NCBI GenBank assembly: GCA_016647705.1
Contig: CM028329.1
Location: 12,549,910 to 12,613,909 of the forward strand
From: Eucommia ulmoides
Taxonomy: Eukaryota > Streptophyta > Magnoliopsida > Garryales > Eucommiaceae
Length of the DNA stretch: 64,000 nucleotides
Direction of reading: 5' to 3'
Positions 57,227 through 64,000 of the stretch are shown in pieces (position 1 is the first letter of the stretch; every line of letters starts with the position of its first letter). The notes under the pieces were generated by a model that did no database searches, was not told where the DNA came from, and saw nothing but the letters and a program-made list of their open reading frames with translations. The translations under genes were made by a program, and so were the position numbers.

Positions 57227-60200
57227 TGACATTGTTGACCCAAAAAACTACCCAAGAGGAAAGTGAATCGGGTAATTACAAAATTTATACAATTAATTCT
57301 TTTAAACACTTAATATCAAATAATGCATCATTAACTTTCAAAATGCGAAAGAAATTACTGATTAAGCCTATTACTTTTTTTTTGTACCAATAATTTTTTT
57401 TGTCTTTTTCTAACCAAAATACACATTATGTGGATGTTGAATGTAACATTTTAACACATGTGGGTGTTGAATGTAATATCAATTGTTCTTTTTTTATGAT
57501 GTTATTTTTTTTTTACCAAAATACCTCTCATGTGGATGTTGAATGTAAGATCAATTATTCTTTTTCTTTTTTTTACAGGATGTTACATTTAACACATATG
57601 GATGTTGAATATAACATCAATTATTCTCTTATTTTTGTATGTAGAATAAAATACATATGATGTTACATTCAGCACCTGGGGATATTGAATGTAACATCAA
57701 CTATTCTTATATTTTTATGGATCGTATTATGCGTGGATATTACATTCAACATCTGTGAATGTTGAATGTAATATCAATTATTTTCCTATTTTATGTATTC
57801 ACGGTTAAAAATCATATGATATTATATTCAATACCTGTAGATGTTGAATGTAACATCAAATACGTTTCTCTTATTACAAATTTAACCAAGGTGCAAAGCC
57901 TAAACAACTGCAGAGTGAAAAGTATAAATATGTCAAGATGGTAAAATATCTCTTAGATGGGTCTAGCTGTCACGTAAAAAGAACAATTTTCATCCATGTT
58001 AGACCATTCATATCCCTGTTAGAGAGAGAGGGGGGAGAGAGAAACAATGGTGGGGTGTGGGAGCAATTTGGGAAAGAAATAAACCCAGCTACCGAGTCAA
58101 AAACAATTGTTCAGTTCAAGTCTTCTCAACAGAATAGCCAATCGTCACTGCAAGTCGACAAATTGAAGCTCAAACCTGCAAATCAACGAGAAGGTATTTC
58201 GGTAATCTCGTCGTCTGCCATTTTTGGAAAGGAGATTAATCGGTGCAAGAATTGCCGACAATGGGAGTAAACGGTGCAAGAAAAAGTGGATGGGAGTAGC
58301 CGATGCACAAAAAATATTTTTGGGAGTAAACGGTAATTTTCCCAATAATTAATTTTCCTAATAATTAATTTTCCTAAATTAATTATTATCTTAGTCACGC
58401 AGCGGATATTGTTTAATAGTAAGTGCACACCCAAATACAATATAATAGAAAATAGACAATGCAACACATAATAATATATCCTAATTTAATAAGCTACTCT
58501 TAGCTACATCCAGTCCCCCGAGCTCCATGAAGATTCGTATTCCACTAAACCCCTGATTCTTTTCCTAGGTAGGAACCAAACCCTTACAATCTCAATTCTT
58601 TTTACAGACTCAGAATCAACCTTTACAATTATCTTTTTTCCAAGCTCAAAAAGTATCTTATCTTTTTATCAAGTTCAAGACTAACCTAATTCTATTACAG
58701 GAAAAATCAAAACGTAATCATTTTAACCGGCTAAAGATCAAACCTACCACTCCCTCACACTTTTACACTTATCTTTTTCTCAGGTTTATAAGGAACCTTT
58801 ACAATCACTCAATTCTATTGCAGGGAGAATCAAAACTTAATTCTTTTCAAGATAAAAGAATAACCTAACCTTTTTGTAGGACACAGATCAAACCCTAATT
58901 TTTTTCAAAGGAAAAAGATCAAAACATAGCTACCTTGACTAGAAATCGTCTCAAATGTGTCTTCCCGAATAATTACTATGTGATAGACACAATATGAGGC
59001 AAATAAAATCTGATTAATAAATAATGTGGGTAGCATAATTTAAGCATGTAATCAGATAATCAAACAGAAATCATTTCAAAATAGATTTTCAGGCTTTTAA
59101 GTTTAAAACGATTTTCTAACAATCTTATGCCAAGCAATCAAGACAAAAATAACTTCGAAGTAAATAACAAAGCTTGGAAAGATATCACCGGGAAACACCG
59201 AAGATAATGATAGTATAGCAATAGAACACAAATCGATGATGTCAAACCTCAAGCACTTTAGATCAAGAACGTAGAATAAATCTCTAAGAAAACTCTCAGC
59301 ATAAATATATCTCTTAAAAAAGCTTGAACTAATTGTTCTTGATGTCTATTAACTCATTCCCACAAGTCTCTTTAAGTATACCTAAAACTAATTCTCCAAC
59401 GGCTAGTTTTCAAATGTCGTGTCAATAAATGACACATTTAGACCCTATATAACATTACCTTTCATTTCAAGTGTTCCACATAAAAATATCTTTAAATTAT
59501 CTCACATAATTCCATAAAATAATTCTTAATTTTAAACCATACAAATAGAAGGTATAATCCATTTAAATTAAGAGAATCCATAAGTATGTGTATCAAATCA
59601 ATAGGGATAATAGAATAGGTAAACCATATCTTAATTAAGTTCAAATCCCCCAAATCTCTTCCCTGGAATCTTAAAAAATGGATAGTTTTTTACCAAGAGA
59701 CCAAGTCACACGAAACCTCAACCAACTCAGTTAGTTGATCAAGCCCTGACGATCAGTTGACCAACCGATCTTACACCATAGTTCAACCGTTGGCTTTAGG
59801 CCAATCGGTTGACCGACTGCCTCCAATTGATTAACTTATTGGATTAGAGAGATCCAATTTTCCTCTAATTTTCCTAATGACTCAAATAGTTTACCAACCC
59901 ATTTCATTCGATTGACCAATTGGATCAGTGTGCTCACTTCCTTCGTCAATTCAGCCACTGTTTCAAAACGTTGACCGACATCTTTAATTCGGTTGACCAA
60001 CTGGATCAGTAACACCTTATTTCAGCTCCAAAACTCACTATTTGATTTGGTTGACCGATTTCTTTTCTCGGTTGACTGAATTGACCTGAAAATACAACTT
60101 TTTATACTTTAAAACATATTTTTCAATTAGGTCAATTATCAATTTCATTTCACACAAGGAGCACATACAATATTTCATTTTAAGATCTTGAACTTATCAT

Positions 60201-60230
60201 TTCTTATCATGACACACATATAATTAACTT
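57227..60230. repeat. Unidentified dispersed repeat, interrupted at about 57391-58384
   Basis: The start (TGTTGACCCAAAAAACTACC, then GTGAATCGGGTAATTA) matches the repeat beginning near 28252, and 58500-58960 contains several loosely repeated phrases of the kind AGGNAGAATCAAAACCTAATC. At 59740-60080 there are about nine copies of GGTTGACCGATT-like words. Looks like an LTR or non-autonomous element of unknown family; no protein is encoded. The interruption holds the palindromic minisatellite and a GA-rich stretch. Confidence 0.4.
57400..57870. repeat. Palindromic minisatellite built on ATGTTGAATGTAACATC
   Basis: About seven units of 50-90 bp. Each centres on TGTTACATTCAACA...TGTGGATGTTGAATGTAACATC, an inverted repeat with arms of about 14-18 bp (clearest at 57660-57700, 57740-57775 and 57818-57855), separated by T-rich spacers with TTCTT...ATTT. 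Confidence 0.75.
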
Positions 60231-62299
60231 GTTTAAAGTGTCATGTGTGATCCTCATTCGGGTACATTAAGACTATATAAGTAGAGAGTTGTTTTCACCT
60301 ATTTTTTTTCAAGGTCTTTAAAACTCTTCATATCTTCATTGCGTCCATCTTACACCCTTCATGTTTTCTTCACAAGGTTTTATTTTTAAACACATGTCTG
60401 CAACTTATAAATCTGAAACACTTAATAAAATTATTAGTTCCACAAAAAATATCAATACTTAATTGTTCATCAAAACCTTGGATTCAACATACACATTTAT
60501 CCCGAAAACTAAATCAAACAACTCTGAAATCCCATGCAAACATTCATAAAAAATAAATCAAGAAATGTGAAAAAAACCTAAGATCAACGAAAAGAACATT
60601 CACCTGAATTAAAGAAAAATTTCACTAAATCAACAAAATCAAAACAGCTCTAACAAAATCAGTATGAACATTCACCAACTCACAAATGAACTTCCACCAA
60701 ACCAAACGCTGGGAATGAACATTTATATTTGGGTATTTTACATAAACATTCAACACGAATTCCAGATATGGAATTTTAACCACAGTGACACATTTAACAC
60801 GAAAACTAAAAATTGGTATAAACGTACATTGAATCACAACGAATTCACCAAAACTCAATCGATATGAAAATCACACACACAAAAAAAAATTCACATGAAC
60901 ATTCCAGATCTGGAAAAAATCAATCACATGAACATTGAAGATCTAAGAGAGATTTTGAAAATTCAATCACACATTTAGATCTGGAACATTAAATCACATG
61001 AACAGATCTGAAAAAATCCAAATCTGGACTTCTCGGATCTGGAATTTTCCAGATGAGAGAGAGAGAGTTAAAGAGAGAAAGCGGTTGAGCAGATCTATCC
61101 TCTCTACTGTAGTTGCATCGTCGTTATTGTCGATTCTTGGCCACTGTTGCCATCGGTTCTTGGCGACTGTCATCGTCGCTATCTATCGCGGCTGGAGAGA
61201 GGTAAAACAGAGGTTCAAATTCGAGTCATCGCTACCGTTGGGAGACATTCCGCAGCTACTTCAAATTCGATTTCGGTGGAGTAGCCATCAATTTTGATGA
61301 CATCGATCTATTTCGCAGCCGCTTCAAATCCAAATTCGGTGGAAAATCAGGTCTTATGCATGACGGCAAAAAGAGAGAAAGAAGAGAAAAACTGGTCTAA
61401 TCTGGTGCATGAAGGCGAAAAGTAAGAAGGGAGAGAAGAATAGGTCTGATCTGGTGCACGACGACGAAAAGAGAAAGGGAAAGAAGAACTTTATGGTGTA
61501 CGTCGACTGGAAAAGAGAGAGAGAGGGGAAGGGATATGAGAAAGATATGATTAGAGTTTTTTGTAGATATAAATATAGGGGTATAATTGTCAATTCATAA
61601 TTATTTTTAACTGTCAAATAACTAAATACTAAGAGAATGATTAAAAAATAACTTTTTTGTTAAAAGGGCTCATTGAGTAAAGAGAGTGTTAAATTTGGGC
61701 TAAACAATAAAAAAATCCTTAGATTATTTTAAGGATTTTTTAATATGGATCCCAAGGCTCAATATTAGTTTTATAAAAAATCTAGGGTAAGCTATTTTGG
61801 GCCCCAAAAGCCCATAAATAATTAAGTTTTACCCCACTACCATTGATTAATCAACCAAAACTCCACTATATATATTGCATGAGAAATTAATCAATGAAAA
61901 TTCCAAAAATTTGAACACCACTACTTCAACAAATGCATATACCCACTTATAAATAACGTACCTGAACTACACTAGTGAAGTTTTGTTGAAAAAAAAAAAA
62001 AGTATTTTTTTAATTGGCCTGAAACTCGTGGAATCCATCTTAAAGTCTTGTACATGGATTTATGGTTAAAAATTCCAAAACTCTATTATCCCTCTTTGAT
62101 TTAGACAAATACTCTTTTGTAAAATTGTGTGCTCTCACTCCATTGAAGGCATGTGGCTTGTGCTATAGATGGTAACTCTATTGTTGGGGGGAAACACAAA
62201 AGACTTCTTTCTTTGTTAGAATTTTGTGCATTCAATTAGCCAACAGAGAATATTCACTCTCTACTGAGGAAGCCAGGGTTTTGTTTGTAATGGTGAAAC
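60231..62299. other. Intergenic DNA with purine-rich and AGATCTGGA-rich patches
   Basis: At 60590-60720 the text resembles 57120-57230 (repeated ACATGAACNTTC...CAAATC phrases). At 60905-61055 AGATCTGGA recurs six times. 61060-61600 is rich in GAGAGA. Short frames on either strand lack any family signature. 61650-62300 is plain AT-rich sequence. No gene is supported. Confidence 0.4.
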
Positions 62300-62329
62300 T
62301 AGGGTTTGTTTAGCTATTGTAGTTTCTTC

Positions 62330-62566
62330 GAAGGCGAAGGCATAACCTTCGACGGCAACAATGATCCATCAGGCTACAGTGACAATGATGGCAGCTTCTT
62401 CAATGGCAATTGCAATTTCTAGGATGGTGACGACAGTTTCTATGATAGCAACAGTGACCCATTGGGGCTATGCGATGACAACTGTGATTTTGTGTAGGTT
62501 CTTTGACGACGACTGCAACTTCTTCGATGGTGACGACAACTTCTTCAATAATAATTGTACAGTAAC
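62330..62566 (+). repeat. Asp/Asn/Phe-rich coding-like unit, copy 1
   Basis: Reads FEGEGITFDGNNDPSGYSD, then DGDDSFYDSNSDPLGLCDDN and FFDDDCNFFDGDDNFFNNN in shifting frames with stops. Copy 2 is at 63700-63880. Perhaps a dead fragment of an acidic-repeat protein; I do not recognise the family. Confidence 0.5.
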
Positions 62567-63677
62567 TGTAATACCCCGAAAATTTATATTTTAAAAAGAT
62601 TATTTTATATAAGTTTAATATTTTTGGGTATTATTTTGTATGGTATGAAAATTTATGGTGTAAATAAATATTTGATAATTTTTAGGGTTAAAAGTATAAT
62701 TATTGAGTTTAATAATAATATTATAAAAATATGGGGTTGAAAGTGTATTTTATGATTAAATAATTAATAATAATTTTTAATCATTACTCTAATTAATATT
62801 AGATTAATTGATTTGGTGTGGAGACAAATTGATTAGTTTTTGGCATCCTAAAACTATAGGTTCAACATAAAAGGGGGAAAAAAAGTAGAGAAAAGAAAAA
62901 GAAAAAGATAATGATTTAATTTTTAATATATATATCATCTTTATATAGAGAAAAGATAGTTTAGAGAATTGGGAAAGAAAGGAAAGAGGAGGAGACGTAG
63001 GAGGAAAAAAGAGAAGACATGGAAGAAGGGAAGAAGGAAAAAAAAAATAAGTAGGAGATTTTCATACCAATCATCAATTGAGGATTTAAGGTAGAATTCT
63101 TAATTCTTTTAGTATATGTATTTAATCTCTATATTTGTGTGATTTATGTTATTGTTGTTGTTTAATTATTACAGTTGATTTCGATGGATTATCTATAAGT
63201 ATGTATTATGTGGCAATTATGTAAGAAATATGCCTACGTGCTATTTGTTTTATTTGGTTGGATGCCTATACTGAAGGGGTTAGAATTCTATTGAGCGTTA
63301 GCTCACCCCACTTATAGTATTTATTGCAGGATATACGAAAATGGAGCTGCGCCATAATTATATCTGGATTTGTATTTATTTCTGTAAAAATTGTATTTAC
63401 TGTTAATAGATGTAAAAATTAGTAAAATTAATTGGTATTGTTTATTATTAGTATAGTTGTAAAAATTATTATGGAAATATGAATAGTATCGTATACCGTA
63501 CGTGTGAATAGTACCGCACGTATGAAAAACGATTTTGTGAATAGTGTCAATTTTGTAATATTCCTAAATATTGTAATAGCAAAGTGGGGTTGAATTAATT
63601 AATATTTTACTTTTATTTCTCTGTAATAAAGGGATAAAAGGAGTGGCGACCCAGGTAGACCGGGTCATTACGTTAAC
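62562..63677. mobile_element. 1.1-kb solo-LTR-like insertion (62567-63672) between the duplicated units
   Basis: Begins TGTAATACCCCG and ends GGGTCATTACG, so the termini are inverted repeats (the last base changed from A to G). Flanks are GTAAC (62562-62566) and TTAAC (63673-63677), a target duplication with one change. The uninterrupted form of the site can be read in copy 2 of the flanking unit (63867-63885). No coding domain. It resembles the TGTAAGACCC family in its ends only. Confidence 0.7.
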
Positions 63678-63689
63678 CTTCACTCCCTA

Positions 63690-63890
63690 CCCCCCGCATA
63701 GCCCCAATGGTGATTGCAATTTCTAGGGTGGTGACGATAGCTTCTACGACAGCGACAGTGACCCATCGGGGCTATGCGATAGCAACGACGATTTTAGGTA
63801 GGTTCTTCGACGGCGACTGCAACCTCTTCGATGGTGACATAAACTTCTTCAATAATAATTATACAATAATCTTCACCCCCTTCCAATCCT
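63690..63890 (+). repeat. Asp/Asn/Phe-rich coding-like unit, copy 2
   Basis: About 80-85 percent like 62390-62566 by eye, including shared stop codons (NF-stop-GGDDSFYDSDSDPSGLCD against NF-stop-DGDDSFYDSNSDPLGLCD), so the duplication happened after or regardless of loss of coding ability. A (CA)n tract follows at 63929-63943. Confidence 0.6.
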
Positions 63891-64000
63891 ATGGTTTATT
63901 TAGCGTTGTTACTATACAACAATATTCACACACACACACACCCCACTTATGGTGTTATTTAGCATTGTTGCTATACAACAACCTTTACCCCCAAGCCCTA

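Noticed and set aside
62361-62594. 77-codon frame starting MIHQATVTMMAASS
   Set aside because: A shifted frame of the Asp/Asn-rich repeat unit that runs into the LTR-like insertion; no independent support.

Overview
This is a window of eudicot plant nuclear DNA. Two ordinary host genes remain readable, both on the minus strand: an F-box/kelch gene at the left end (458-1663, closest to the Arabidopsis At1g30090 type) and a complete 14-exon BRCA1 orthologue (41382-56444). Almost everything else is nested LTR retrotransposons, miniature elements and low-complexity AT-rich DNA. The split host genes with GT-AG introns, the tRNA-Met primer-binding sites, the Tat-lineage Ty3/gypsy elements and the many Ty1/copia fragments all point to a flowering plant with a moderately large genome. 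I cannot name the species.

Layout. 1-2930: F-box/kelch gene, its probable 5'-UTR intron, promoter and flanks. 2935-26045: an old, 5'-truncated Tat-lineage Ty3/gypsy relic on the plus strand that also carries a decayed antisense ORF. Two later elements sit inside it: a 2.77-kb solo LTR in its integrase (4733-7500, target duplication TGGCA) and a 14.2-kb Ogre-like gypsy element in its 3' LTR (11260-25462, target duplication ATCGC). 26046-28765: AT-rich DNA with a Tourist-like MITE. 28766-38455: a degenerate Ty1/copia element with 0.51-kb LTRs, itself interrupted by a second solo LTR of the same 2.8-kb family (35059-37918, target duplication AATAA). 38550-41038: a small internally deleted copia relic. 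41382-56444: BRCA1, whose larger introns hold a deleted copia element with an inverted gag copy, a MITE and several TRIM elements, one of them a four-LTR array with an intact target duplication. 57227-64000: unidentified repeats, a palindromic minisatellite and a duplicated Asp/Asn-rich coding-like unit split by a 1.1-kb solo-LTR-like insertion.

How it fits together. BRCA1 is the RING-type ubiquitin ligase subunit that works with BARD1 in homologous recombination. Its exons reconstruct in one continuous frame of 997 codons with RING, plant-specific central motifs, extended PHD finger and two BRCT repeats, so it looks functional despite heavy intron invasion. A consensus E2F site lies just upstream of its TATA-like box. 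The retroelements are defective (in-frame stops and frameshifts), but their nesting gives a clear relative chronology.

The least ordinary structures are the five consecutive palindromes upstream of the TATA box in the 14.2-kb element's LTR, that element's frame-preserving 154-bp intron candidate between protease and reverse transcriptase, a 56-nt exon-like segment conserved between two divergent solo LTRs, and the multi-LTR TRIM arrays in BRCA1 introns. All functional statements rest on reading the sequence and on family knowledge; no database search was possible.
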